Below, one piece after another: positions 25,581-34,733 of a stretch of DNA of 64,000 bases. Under the pieces are notes generated by a model that saw only the letters and a list, made by a program, of their open reading frames with translations, was not told the DNA's origin and searched no databases. The position numbers and the translations under genes were made by a program. Source of the DNA: JAOAPY01 sp041492185 (lineage in GTDB: Bacteria; Acidobacteriota; Blastocatellia; Pyrinomonadales; Pyrinomonadaceae). The stretch's first letter is position 1, and every line of letters begins with the position of its first letter. The stretch is from the NCBI GenBank assembly GCA_041492185.1, contig JBGPWL010000002.1:50237-114236 (forward strand), in the 5' to 3' direction.

Positions 25581-26327
25581 TCAGGAATAAATATTCATCG
25601 ACTGTGTGAGTAAAGCGACCGGATCATCGACGTTCAGCGCTTCACGCACGTAGAACGGTTCGCCCGCAGCCACTCCAATCAAAGATCCAAAGTAGCGCAT
25701 GCGCCACTCGAGTTGTTGCAGATAATTCTCCTCACTGATCCGCGTCGTCGGTTCCTTTGATTCAGTACGGTAGAACTGCGAGGCGTGCGCCCGGATCGCT
25801 TTCATCTTTTCTTCGACAAAATCCGAAACGTCAACAATAAACGACGGTACGACGAGCCGTGAGAAAACTGAATGCGCGATCGCCGGCATTTTTACTGCTT
25901 GCTGCCCTGCCTCCGCATCGTAACGAGCCATCGTTGCGAGGCGCGCTGACTCGCGCACGATGCGACACGTGGCCGCATGATCCGGATGCGGATCGTCCCA
26001 GTAGGTCGTGAGAATCACTTTCGGCCGGTGATTACGAATCACACGCACGACTGCGGTGCGTGATTCTTCAGTGAGCCAGACGTGGCCGTCCGGCTGTTCG
26101 AGATTCAAACGAATATCGAGCTTGAGAATGTGAGCGGCGTCGAGCGCCTCTTTAGCGCGAATCTCCGGCGTGCCGCGCGTGCCCATTTCACCACGTGTCA
26201 GATCGCATACTCCGGTGCGGTAACCCTGAGATTTCAGTTTCAGCAGTGTGCCTGAGACGCTCAACTCCGCATCGTCCGGATGCGAGAAGATCGCCAGTAC
26301 GTCAAGTTCGGTCGGTAAGTCGCTCAT
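25581..26327 (-). CDS. bshB: Bacillithiol biosynthesis deacetylase BshB (PIG-L/LmbE family)
   Basis: A 248-residue zinc-dependent deacetylase that removes acetyl from GlcNAc-malate, the second step of bacillithiol synthesis. Seen: FSHPDDAELSVSGTL with the metal ligands H16, D18 and D19, DLTRGEMGTRGTPEIRAKEA near 42-61, and DPHPDHAATC near 112-121 with H117. The RGEMGTRGT string separates BshB1 from mycothiol and generic PIG-L enzymes. It supports bshA at 12647-13786 as a bacillithiol gene. Confidence 0.9.
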   Translation of the reverse strand: MSDLPTELDVLAIFSHPDDAELSVSGTLLKLKSQGYRTGVCDLTRGEMGTRGTPEIRAKEALDAAHILKLDIRLNLEQPDGHVWLTEESRTAVVRVIRNHRPKVILTTYWDDPHPDHAATCRIVRESARLATMARYDAEAGQQAVKMPAIAHSVFSRLVVPSFIVDVSDFVEEKMKAIRAHASQFYRTESKEPTTRISEENYLQQLEWRMRYFGSLIGVAAGEPFYVREALNVDDPVALLTQSMNIYS

Positions 26328-26410
26328 CTTTGGTCTGTGCTATTGGCTACAAGCTACTGCTCTGAGGTTTAACTGAAGCGGTGAGTTTGGTCAAGTTGAA
26401 GACTCCGCTC

Positions 26411-26590
26411 GCTAGCGGCAAGAGTCCCGCTAGGGACGAAATGTTTATAGCAGGCCCGCGTGGAAATGATTCCTGAGCCCCAGCGGGGCGGAATGCAGCT
26501 TCCCGCTCACGCACATTTCGCTCTTACAGAGCTAGAGACATAGGGGCGGGATTCCAAGCTATAAACATGACGCTCCTACGGAGCTGCGAA
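26411..26590. repeat. Composite palindrome with mini-hairpins
   Basis: An outer inverted repeat (ATGTTTATAGC at 26441-26451, GCTATAAACAT at 26558-26568) encloses CCCCAGCGGGG and GCTCTTACAGAGC. CCGCTAGGGAC precedes it and GCTCCTACGGAGC follows. It fills most of the 346-base gap between bshB and the metallo-hydrolase gene. No coding signal is seen in it. Confidence 0.65.
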
Positions 26591-26673
26591 CACTCGCTGC
26601 ACTCTAACAATCATTTGCCTGCGTTTGACTCGTTGCGCGGTATTTCGGTAGCCTCGCGCGAAAGGATCTACCA

Positions 26674-27444
26674 ATGAAACTCATCGTTCTTGGTTCAGGC
26701 ACATCCGTGCCACATGCGCAACGCGCGGCATCGGCTTACTGGCTGGAAACGAGCGGTGGCTCGCTGCTGCTCGATATCAGCCCCGACGCCGCGCATCGCA
26801 TGGCCGAAGAAAAACTCGATTGGGCCAATGTCGATGCGATCTGGATCAGCCACTTTCATCTTGATCATGTCGGTGGGCTGGCGCCTTTTCTGTTCGGCAC
26901 AAAATGGGCGCCACAAATTCAGGGACGAACCAAGCCGCTGCGGATTTTTGGTCCAACGGGTATCGAAAATCTTTTGCACACATTCGATCAGGCGAACAAT
27001 TACCGGCTTCTTAATCAACCGTTCGTGATTGAAGTGATCGAGATCGAAGGCGGTTCAAAGTTCGACCTGCTGCCGGGCGTCGCCGCGCAAACTTTTGCGA
27101 CGCCGCACACGCGCGAGAGTCTGGCGATTCGTTTGACTGATAGGGACGACGTATCGCTTGTGTACACGTCCGACACCGGGCCATCCGAAGGACTCGCAGA
27201 ATTCGCTCGGGGTGCTGACCTGCTCTTGATCGAATGTTCCTTTCGGCGCAACAAACCAATTCAGAATCATCTCGAACTGACCGAAGCGATGGACATTGTC
27301 CGACGAGCCGCACCAAAGAAGGCTGTGCTAACTCATTTGTATCCTGAATGGGACGAAATTGATCTGGCCGCCGAAGCGAAAGCGCTCTGGTCGGGCGAAA
27401 CCATCGCGGCCGCGGATGGTCTCGTGTTGGAGATCAAGGCTTGA
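26674..27444 (+). CDS. Metallo-beta-lactamase-fold hydrolase (RNase Z-like)
   Basis: A 256-residue protein with the metal-binding HFHLDHVGG at residues 60-68, further ligands in ATPHTRES, YTSDTGPS and the C-terminal THLYPEWDE. The opening MKLIVLGSGTSVP is shared with RNase Z and arylsulfatase-like MBL proteins. It lacks the RNase Z flexible arm, so a tRNA 3'-processing role is possible but not shown. It stands alone on the plus strand, opposite in direction to bshB. Confidence 0.85.
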   Translation: MKLIVLGSGTSVPHAQRAASAYWLETSGGSLLLDISPDAAHRMAEEKLDWANVDAIWISHFHLDHVGGLAPFLFGTKWAPQIQGRTKPLRIFGPTGIENLLHTFDQANNYRLLNQPFVIEVIEIEGGSKFDLLPGVAAQTFATPHTRESLAIRLTDRDDVSLVYTSDTGPSEGLAEFARGADLLLIECSFRRNKPIQNHLELTEAMDIVRRAAPKKAVLTHLYPEWDEIDLAAEAKALWSGETIAAADGLVLEIKA

Positions 27445-27504
27445 TCAGTGTGCTAAAGTATTCGCCGTTCACTCATTTCTGATATCGATGCGGGAGATGC
27501 TGGA

Positions 27505-27666
27505 ATGAATTGTCCCAGATGTGCAAGGCCCACGCATTTCGTGCGGCGGCGCTGTCCGGCGTGTAAGCGCCAGCAACCCAGCTTTTACTTCCTGACGATT
27601 ATTGTGTTGCTGCTGATTTGCTTTGGTGGTCTTGCTCTGCTGGGCAAGCTTCCCTGGCCCACTTAG
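27505..27666 (+). CDS. Tiny zinc-ribbon plus transmembrane protein
   Basis: A 53-residue frame from ATG 27505, preceded by GGGAG about 10 bases upstream. Residues 3-20 form two CxxC knuckles (NCPRCAR and CPACKR), and residues 27-48 are one transmembrane helix (FYFLTIIVLLLICFGGLALL). Small proteins with a zinc ribbon and one helix are frequent in Acidobacteriota. I infer a membrane-anchored zinc ribbon of unknown role. It lies between the MBL gene and the DinB-like gene. Confidence 0.55.
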   Translation: MNCPRCARPTHFVRRRCPACKRQQPSFYFLTIIVLLLICFGGLALLGKLPWPT

Positions 27667-27737
27667 CCACCGAACTGCGAAACCACACCAGCCGGCGATA
27701 ATCTTCGGGTGAGGTCGTCTGACTTCGTGGATCGCTT

Positions 27738-28205
27738 TTACCGTACGCCCAATTCCCAAATCCCGTATTGAGTCTTCTTGTCTACCGGATGACCCGCCTG
27801 TTTTAGCGACAGCAGTATTTGTCCGCGATGATGCGATTCGTGCGAAATCAAATAGCCGAGAAACGCAACGGCGTGCGGCTTGAATCCTTTAATTTTTCCG
27901 CCGGCCTCGATGCTTTTGCTCAGCAGCGTGGAGATTGCTTTTCCGGAATCGACCAGGGCTTTGCGCAGCAACTTCTTGTCACGCGCCTGTTCCTTCTCGA
28001 TCTTCTCCAGACCCTTCAACAGATCGGGCGCGGCCGCTTTCAACCACATCAAACGAACATTGTGAATGTGCGCAAACTGCTCGCCGACGCTGCGACCCTT
28101 CGAAGCGGAATAACTCGCGAGCGCCGGCGCCTCAATCGCGTCAAGCAAATACAAATTGATCCGATTATGTATGTCCCAGGTTTCGAGAAATTGTCTCTCA
28201 TCCAT
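27738..28205 (-). CDS. DinB/YfiT family protein, candidate bacillithiol S-transferase
   Basis: A 155-residue four-helix-bundle protein. Histidines in GEQFAHIHNVR (about 40-50) and ISHESHHRGQIL (about 120-131) fit the metal-binding triad of DinB/BstA proteins. Members of this superfamily use the organism's low-molecular-weight thiol (bacillithiol, mycothiol) to conjugate electrophiles. With bshA and bshB in the window a bacillithiol link is reasonable, but the family is broad and other functions are possible. Confidence 0.78.
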   Translation of the reverse strand: MDERQFLETWDIHNRINLYLLDAIEAPALASYSASKGRSVGEQFAHIHNVRLMWLKAAAPDLLKGLEKIEKEQARDKKLLRKALVDSGKAISTLLSKSIEAGGKIKGFKPHAVAFLGYLISHESHHRGQILLSLKQAGHPVDKKTQYGIWELGVR

Positions 28206-28342
28206 GCGAGCTTTTTCCTTCCCTCAATTGGACTGCTAAGAATTGAAGGCAGTGAGCCTCGCCCCCCCGAGACTCACTGCCCTCGTCGCGGTGCGGTGCG
28301 AACATGAAAGCGAATCAAGCGCACACGCACCACGATCCCAAA

Positions 28343-30214
28343 TTATCGAACTCTAACTGCGATACTGTTAACTGTCAGTGCATTGCCGGTCGCCCGTTGC
28401 AGATCCGCGATTGCTTTGTTCAGATCCGTTTGCGCGCGTAATTCGTTGCCTCGCGCGGTCGTCAACTCCGTCTGACGTTGCAGCACGAGAAAAACCGTCG
28501 ACTGCCCGACATCGAGTTTTCGCTTCTCACTTTGGTACTGCTGTTCGCTGGCCGCGCGCTCGGCGGCCGCGGCGCGCAGACGCGCTTCCGCACTGCGCAT
28601 GACTTGCAGAGCGTTGCGCACGTCCACTTGGATCGTTTGCTCCAACTGCTGACGCTGCGTGACGATGCGTTGGCTTTCAACTAGCGAGCGTCCCAGTTGC
28701 GCTTCAGCGGTGCGATTGCGCAAGGGCAGGCTGACGGCGACGCCAACACGAAGGTTGTTGAAGCGATTCAATAGAAGATTGTCGATGGATTGGCCATAGC
28801 CACCAATAAGAAACGGCGCGATCGTTTGCGCAGGCTGAGGCGTCAGCAGCGGCAACTGCGCGAGACCCAAGAGCTGGTTGACTCGATCGCGCAGTTCCGC
28901 CGACGACGCAGTCAAAGGATTTGTTCCGCCACTGAGCGCGCCTGCCAAACCCACCATGCCATAGCTGCCGGTAAGATCAATCTCCGGCTTTGTCTGGTCG
29001 CGATAGAACCGCTGATCGATCTGGTTGATCTCCTGCGCGACGTTTGACTGCTGCAGTTCGGGACGATTCTCCATCGCCACTTTCATTGCTTCGGGTAGGG
29101 AGATCTGCGGCGGCGCCAGATCAACTGAATCCGTCGGCACGATGGCCACATTCCACAGCGGCGCTTCGCGATTGACGGCGATCAGGTTTTTGAGATTGTT
29201 CTCCGTACGCGAAACATCTTCCAACGCGCTGTAGACGCTCTGGTCCAGCGCCGCGACCTGCGCTTCGACGGACACTACGTCGATCGGCGCCAGCACGCCT
29301 TCGTTCACGAGGCGTTTGTTGTGGTCGAGTTGCGAACGCGCGTCTTGCAACGCTTCGCGCTGGATTTGCAGATGGCGCAAGGCGAACACGAGATCCCAAT
29401 AGGCGCGCTGCACGCTCGTGATCGTTTCGATCGCGCGCTGGCGAAACTGCGCGTCAGTTAATGAAAGATTCTTTTTGGCGATCTCTATTTGCCGTCGTGG
29501 ACTGTCAAAGCGAAAGCCGCGCACGAGCGGTTGCGTAAAAGTAAATGTCAGCGCTGTCGGATATTGCGGATTGAGCGCGGTAAACGAGTTATTTGTCGTC
29601 GCGCGAATTGACGAAAAGTCGAAGCGATAGGTGCCGCCGCCTTTTGGCGCCAGTCCTTCGAGACGCAATGTACCCGTGTAATCGTCCTGCGTGACAGAGC
29701 CATTCGCACCGCCGCTCAGAAAACTGGCGCTGGGTGTCTTGATTCGTTCGTAGTAGGACTGTGAACTCAAGCGCGGATCGTAAACGCCGCGCGAGCCCAG
29801 CAGATCAAACTCCGCGATCTTCACATTCTCGCGCGCGACTTCGATGTCTTTGTTGTTTTCCAGCGCCAGCTTCATCGCCTCGCGCACGGACAACGGCAGT
29901 TGCTGGTCCATGTCGACGCCGACGCGCCCCAGCTCCGGCTGCATCAGACGGTTGGCGCGGTAGTTCGGCGCGATCTGAGGCACGGGCAACGATTGATCGG
30001 CCGGCGTGGGTGTTGGCGTGGGCGACGGCGAAGCCTGTTGGGCGAGCGCGGACGATGCGGCCAGAAGCAGCAGCATTAGAGGTAAGACCTTGAAACGCAA
30101 ACGTCGCAAAGGATTCCGCAAAGCATCGCCAAGGACATTTCTTTGCGCCCCTTGCGAAGAACTCTGCGTCCTTTGCGTTTGAAGTATTTCGGTATGACTA
30201 TTCTGTGTGCTCAT
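28343..30214 (-). CDS. TolC family outer membrane efflux protein
   Basis: The outer-membrane channel of the RND efflux operon, up to 623 residues. It has the two-fold repeat of TolC proteins with long coiled coils. The end SIAVRVR and TDLNKAIADLQRATGNAL (about 596-613) are typical. The ATG at 30214 is 18 bases after the acrB-like stop and has GAAGAG before it. However, residues 11-43 are encoded by the CGCAAAG repeat at 30092-30182, and the signal peptide begins only at about residue 39 (LRFKVLPLMLLLLAASSALA). A TTG at 30100 or 30109 would give a normal signal peptide, so the start is doubtful. A Pro/Thr-rich linker follows the cleavage site. Confidence 0.9.
   Translation of the reverse strand: MSTQNSHTEILQTQRTQSSSQGAQRNVLGDALRNPLRRLRFKVLPLMLLLLAASSALAQQASPSPTPTPTPADQSLPVPQIAPNYRANRLMQPELGRVGVDMDQQLPLSVREAMKLALENNKDIEVARENVKIAEFDLLGSRGVYDPRLSSQSYYERIKTPSASFLSGGANGSVTQDDYTGTLRLEGLAPKGGGTYRFDFSSIRATTNNSFTALNPQYPTALTFTFTQPLVRGFRFDSPRRQIEIAKKNLSLTDAQFRQRAIETITSVQRAYWDLVFALRHLQIQREALQDARSQLDHNKRLVNEGVLAPIDVVSVEAQVAALDQSVYSALEDVSRTENNLKNLIAVNREAPLWNVAIVPTDSVDLAPPQISLPEAMKVAMENRPELQQSNVAQEINQIDQRFYRDQTKPEIDLTGSYGMVGLAGALSGGTNPLTASSAELRDRVNQLLGLAQLPLLTPQPAQTIAPFLIGGYGQSIDNLLLNRFNNLRVGVAVSLPLRNRTAEAQLGRSLVESQRIVTQRQQLEQTIQVDVRNALQVMRSAEARLRAAAAERAASEQQYQSEKRKLDVGQSTVFLVLQRQTELTTARGNELRAQTDLNKAIADLQRATGNALTVNSIAVRVR
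30092..30182. repeat. Inverted repeat built from CGCAAAG-type words, overlapping the tolC-like 5' end
   Basis: TGAAACGCAAACGTCGCAAAGG and CCGCAAAG words on the left face CTTTGCGCCCCTTGCG and CTGCGTCCTTTGCGTTTGA on the right. On the minus strand it encodes a Gln/Arg/Leu-rich stretch in front of the outer membrane protein's signal peptide. Confidence 0.75.
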
Positions 30215-30231
30215 GATTCAAACTCTTCACG

Positions 30232-33200
30232 CTATTGCTTCGAGAACAACCCGAACAACGACGACGTCGCGCTCACGGTCTTTCGTCGGGCCCATGCGAA
30301 TGCCCCCGTCACTCGGCCGTTGATGTGACTCCAGATGCGGCTCCTGGCCAGGTCGTCAAACAGTGAATAGAACACCGGCACGGCCAACAGCGTCAGCAAC
30401 AGACAGAGCGATTGTCCGCCTACGACGAGCACGCCAATCGATCGGTTTGTGCCTGAGCCTGGTCCGCTCGAGATCGTCAGCGGCAACATGCCAGCGACCA
30501 GCGCGATCGTCGTCATCAAAATCGGGCGCAGCCGATCGCGGTTCGCGCGGACGATTGCATCGAGGCGTTCCATGCCGCGCGCGCGTAACTGGTTCGTATG
30601 ATCGATCTGCAAAATCGCGTTCTTCTTAACGACACCGAAGAGCAACAGGAGACCCAGGCCGGAAAAGATATTTACGGTCTGTCCCATGATCAGCAGGGAC
30701 ACAATGCCAAACGGAATTGCCAGCGGCAGCGTTAGGAGAATCGTTACTGGGTGGATGAACGATTCGAATTGGGCGGCCAGCACCATGTACATGAAAACAA
30801 ACGAAAGAATGAACGCCAGCATGAAATAGTAGGCGGAGCGGCCCAGTTCTTTTGAACGCCCGGCCAGACCCGTGGAATACGCCGGATCGAGTTTCAGAGC
30901 TTTCACAAACTGATTCATCTCCGCGATTACCGCGGCCTGCGAGCCGCCCGGTTTGACGTTTCCCAACAACATCACCTGACGCTGGCGATTCAAACGATCG
31001 ATGGCCGACGGGCCCGTGCCAGGATCTACACGCACCAGATTGTCGAGGGTGACCCAGCCAATCTTCGAAGAAGAAACGATCATGCGCTTCAACCCTTCTA
31101 CGCTCGCTCGGTACTCGCTGATGGCGCGCACGCGAATGTTGTATTGATCCTTGCCGGCGTTGAAGGTCGAAACTTTTTCGCCTGCTACAAGCGTGTTGAG
31201 CGCCTGCGCGATGTCGCCGACACGAACACCTAAGTCGGCGGCGCGCGCGCGATCGATGACGACGCGTAATTCAGGTTTGCCGACGATGAGAGTTGAATCA
31301 GCATCGACGACGTCCGGAATCGTCTTCATGTTTTTGAGCAAATCCTCGGAATACTTCGTCAGCTTGTCGAGGTCCGGGCCACCAATAACGTACTGAATGT
31401 CGGCGTTGCGAAAACCGCCGCCGGAGATTGCCGCTACCTGCTGGACGCTCGTGCGCAGTTGACCCGGGTACTCCTTCAGATATTTTCCAAGCACCTCGGA
31501 ACGCGCGCGCAACATCAGCTCCTGCTGCGTGACCTTTCGTTCTTCAATCGGCGTCATCTTGACGTAGATGCTGGCGACGTTGACCTGTTGCTGTAGTCCA
31601 CCGCCGATCGTGGTCAGCGTATCTGTCACGGACGGCAATTTGCGCAGGTCCTCGGCGATGCGCTCAGAGAGCGCGGACGTTGCCGCGAGCGTGTAGCCTT
31701 CCGGAGCGCGCACGTTAATCTCAAACTGTGATTGGTCATCCACCGGCAAAAAGTTTTTTCCCACGAACATGAACAGCGGCACGATGCTGACAATTACCAG
31801 CGTGCACGCCAGGACGATGAACCAGCGATGGGCCATCGACCACTTGAGCAGGAAAGTGTAGGTGCGATCTATCGGACGATAGAAGCGCGACTGTTTCGAG
31901 CCTTTGTCCGCGGGTTCGGTGTGGCGCTCGAATGTTCCTTCTTCAGCATCGTCACTTCGCTTGATGAGCCGCGCCGCGAGCGTTGGCGTCAACGTGAACG
32001 ACACCAGCAAAGAAACCGCGATGGCGAACGACGCCGTAAAGCCGAATGACGACATGAAGCGGCCGACAATGCCGCCCATGAAACCTACGGGCAGAAACAC
32101 CGCCAACAGCGAGAACGTCGTCGCCATCACCGCCAAACCAATCTCGCGCGTCGCGTCGATGGCGGCCTGGAATGGCGGTATGCCTTTCTCTTCGATGAAG
32201 CGAAAGATGTTTTCCAGCACCACGATCGCGTCGTCGATCACGATGCCGACCATCAGCGTTAAGGCCAGCATCGTGATCTGATTCAGCGTGAAGCCCATCG
32301 CGTTCATCAGACCGAAAGTGGCGATTAACGAAGTTGGAATCGCGATGGCGGCAATGATTGTCGAGCGAAAACTCCACAGGAAGATGAAGACTACAATCGC
32401 TGCCAGGATGCTGCCTTCGATCAGGTGCTTTTGAATCGCTTCGATCGAAGCCTTGATGAAGATCGACTGATCGCCGACCACTTGCGTGCGAAATCCGGGC
32501 GGCAACGTCGGCGCGATCTCTGCCAAACGTTCCTTGACGGCATCGGCAACGGCCACGGTGTTCTGGCCCGACTGTTTTGAAACGACCAGCGTGACTGCCG
32601 GCTGGCCGTTGAGTCGCGCCTCGGTACGCGGCTCTTCGAAGCTGTCCTCGGCATGACCAATGTCGCTGAGTTTGACGGAATACGTGCCGCGATTGGCGAC
32701 CACCAGATTGTTAAAGTCAGCGGGCTCGACGATGCGACCCATCGTGCGCACAGTTAGTTCGCGCGCGCCTTCGTCAACGCGGCCGCCGGGCACTTCCATG
32801 TTCTGCATGCGGACTGCATTTGCGACTTCAGCGACCGTGACGTTATAAGCACGCAGCTTGTCCGGATCGACCCAGACTTCGATCTCGCGTTTGCGGCCGC
32901 CGACGATCTGCACATCGCCAACGCCATTGATCGATTCGATGCGCTGTTTGATCTGCTTGTCGGCAATGTCCGTGACTTCCCTCAAAGATTGCGGCGCGGA
33001 AACAGCAACGCGCACAACAGGCGACGCATCTGTATCCAGCTTCTGAACGATCGGCTTCTCCGCCGTCACCGGCAGATCGTTCACAATCAAATCAATTTTG
33101 TTGCGAACTTCCTGCGCGGCCACGTCAACGTTTTTCTCAAGGACAAACGTGATAAAGACTTGCGTGACGCCTTCGACCGAAGTCGAGCGCAACTCGTCGA

Positions 33201-33432
33201 TGCCGCTGATGGTGTTGACTGCGCCCTCAACCTTGTCGGTGATTTCAGTCTCGACCTCTTGCGGCGAGGAGCCCGGATTGACTACGGTAACCGTGATCGT
33301 CGGCAGATCGATTTTCGGAAACAGATCGACGCCGAGAGACTTGTAGGAGAAAAGACCGACGACCGTCAGGCTTAGGATGATCATCGTCGCGAACACCGGA
33401 CGCCGGACGCATATTTCAGCAAGCTTTTGCAT
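30232..33432 (-). CDS. RND family efflux transporter permease (AcrB/MexB-like, HAE1)
   Basis: A 1066-residue inner-membrane proton-driven multidrug pump. The N-terminus (EICVRRPVFATMIILSLTVV) is the first transmembrane segment. The double acidic VGIVIDDAIVVLEN in TM4 provides the proton-relay aspartates, and FMGGIVGRFMSSFGFT, GVVKKNAILQIDHTNQLR and PILMTTIALVAGMLPL are conserved in HAE1 pumps. The length is normal. It is the second structural gene of the operon TetR-adaptor-pump-TolC, with 43 bases to the adaptor gene and 17 to the channel gene. Confidence 0.95.
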   Translation of the reverse strand: MQKLAEICVRRPVFATMIILSLTVVGLFSYKSLGVDLFPKIDLPTITVTVVNPGSSPQEVETEITDKVEGAVNTISGIDELRSTSVEGVTQVFITFVLEKNVDVAAQEVRNKIDLIVNDLPVTAEKPIVQKLDTDASPVVRVAVSAPQSLREVTDIADKQIKQRIESINGVGDVQIVGGRKREIEVWVDPDKLRAYNVTVAEVANAVRMQNMEVPGGRVDEGARELTVRTMGRIVEPADFNNLVVANRGTYSVKLSDIGHAEDSFEEPRTEARLNGQPAVTLVVSKQSGQNTVAVADAVKERLAEIAPTLPPGFRTQVVGDQSIFIKASIEAIQKHLIEGSILAAIVVFIFLWSFRSTIIAAIAIPTSLIATFGLMNAMGFTLNQITMLALTLMVGIVIDDAIVVLENIFRFIEEKGIPPFQAAIDATREIGLAVMATTFSLLAVFLPVGFMGGIVGRFMSSFGFTASFAIAVSLLVSFTLTPTLAARLIKRSDDAEEGTFERHTEPADKGSKQSRFYRPIDRTYTFLLKWSMAHRWFIVLACTLVIVSIVPLFMFVGKNFLPVDDQSQFEINVRAPEGYTLAATSALSERIAEDLRKLPSVTDTLTTIGGGLQQQVNVASIYVKMTPIEERKVTQQELMLRARSEVLGKYLKEYPGQLRTSVQQVAAISGGGFRNADIQYVIGGPDLDKLTKYSEDLLKNMKTIPDVVDADSTLIVGKPELRVVIDRARAADLGVRVGDIAQALNTLVAGEKVSTFNAGKDQYNIRVRAISEYRASVEGLKRMIVSSSKIGWVTLDNLVRVDPGTGPSAIDRLNRQRQVMLLGNVKPGGSQAAVIAEMNQFVKALKLDPAYSTGLAGRSKELGRSAYYFMLAFILSFVFMYMVLAAQFESFIHPVTILLTLPLAIPFGIVSLLIMGQTVNIFSGLGLLLLFGVVKKNAILQIDHTNQLRARGMERLDAIVRANRDRLRPILMTTIALVAGMLPLTISSGPGSGTNRSIGVLVVGGQSLCLLLTLLAVPVFYSLFDDLARSRIWSHINGRVTGAFAWARRKTVSATSSLFGLFSKQ

Positions 33433-33475
33433 GATTCGGATTTCGGATCTCAGATCTGAGATCTCAAATCTTTGA
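33433..33475. repeat. Short palindrome-rich tract between adaptor and pump genes
   Basis: GGATTTCGGATCTCAGATCTG followed by AGATCTCAAATCTTTG contains overlapping inverted words (CAGATCTG, GAGATCTC). It fills the 43-base gap in the efflux operon and resembles the other word-type elements on a smaller scale. It might pair in the mRNA. Confidence 0.45.
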
Positions 33476-34729
33476 TTATTGCTTTACCACCACTCCATCG
33501 CTTAACTGTTGGACATTGCTCGTAGCCACTTGTTCGTCAGCCGCCACACCTTGTTTGATCTCGACCAGATCGCCTTCCGTCTGACCCAGTTGCACGAGTC
33601 GCTGTTCCGCGTGGCCGTTTTTGATCACGAAGACGCGGCTCACTCCTGATTCAGTTCGCACGGCGCGCGCCGGGACCAACACGGCCGGCGCTGCTTTCGC
33701 TTGCAGGATTCGCACGGTAGCGAATTGCCCGGGCTTGAGCGCGCCGCTGCTGTTCTCCACTTCCGCTTCAACGGTCAGCGTGCGCGAGCTTGCCGAGACG
33801 TTGGGCGAGATGCGTGCGACCCGGCCGCTGAAATTTCTATCGGGCCAGGCACTGGTCACGAGCGAAATGCTTTGTCCGACCTGAATATCGGGAATCGCTT
33901 GTTCGGGAATGTCGATGCGCATGCGCAAGGGATTAATGCGCACGATCGTAGCTACCTTGGACGAGGTAGTGACGTATTGGCCAACCTGGACCTGGCGCTC
34001 AGCTACAAATCCGTCCATCGGCGACGTGACCACCGTGTAAGACAAACTGCTGCGCGCAAGACTGACCGCGCTTTGCGCTGCCGCAACGTTGGTCCGCGCC
34101 ACTTGCACGGCCGCATAGTTCTGTCGCGCGGTGGCTACTGCCGATTCGTATTGCGCCTTGAGTTGATCGCGCTGCGTTCTCTGCTGGTCATAATACGAAC
34201 GCGAGACATCGCCGGCTTCGATCAGTTTCTCAGCACGCTGCAGATTCTTTTCCGCCAGTTGATAAGCAGCTCGCGCCGAAGCAACGTCGGCGACTTGCTC
34301 CGGATCAAATTTTTGCCCCGGCTTCAATCCAATCTTTGCTTCCGCCTGCGCGACCGCCGCTTTAGTTTGCTCCAGTTGTGCCACTGCCTGGTCCACGCGA
34401 ATCCGGAAGTCCGCGTCGTCGAGCCTGGCCAGCATCTGCCCGCGTTTGACGTGAGTGCCCAGATCGACTCCGACTGTCACGACTTTGCCGGACGTTTGGG
34501 GCGCGACATCTGTTTGCGCATCGCCGGCCAGACTTCCTGTCGCTTCAAAATAACGGGGGAGTTGGCGCTGAATTGCCGGCGCCGTCGTCACGTCAACCGC
34601 AACAGGCGACGAAGAAGCAGCAGCGTTGTCGTTGCGTACATTCGCTTTCGATCCGCCGCACGAGAGCGCAAACAGCGCGAGACTGACGAGAACAACTGCC
34701 AGAGATAAGAACCTCGGTCGAGATAACAT
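33476..34729 (-). CDS. RND periplasmic adaptor (MFP) lipoprotein
   Basis: An HlyD/AcrA-type adaptor of about 417 residues, starting at ATG 34729 rather than the upstream in-frame ATG at 34762, which lies inside the TetR gene. From 34729 the protein begins MLSRPRFLS and has a lipobox LFALSCGG, so it should be a lipidated periplasmic protein. Then come a barrel-sandwich (lipoyl) half, a long coiled coil (about 140-190 with many Ala/Gln/Glu), a beta-barrel with RMRIDIPEQAIPDIQVGQ, and a membrane-proximal end. It bridges the RND pump and TolC. Confidence 0.93.
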   Translation of the reverse strand: MLSRPRFLSLAVVLVSLALFALSCGGSKANVRNDNAAASSSPVAVDVTTAPAIQRQLPRYFEATGSLAGDAQTDVAPQTSGKVVTVGVDLGTHVKRGQMLARLDDADFRIRVDQAVAQLEQTKAAVAQAEAKIGLKPGQKFDPEQVADVASARAAYQLAEKNLQRAEKLIEAGDVSRSYYDQQRTQRDQLKAQYESAVATARQNYAAVQVARTNVAAAQSAVSLARSSLSYTVVTSPMDGFVAERQVQVGQYVTTSSKVATIVRINPLRMRIDIPEQAIPDIQVGQSISLVTSAWPDRNFSGRVARISPNVSASSRTLTVEAEVENSSGALKPGQFATVRILQAKAAPAVLVPARAVRTESGVSRVFVIKNGHAEQRLVQLGQTEGDLVEIKQGVAADEQVATSNVQQLSDGVVVKQ

Positions 34730-34733
34730 GTCT

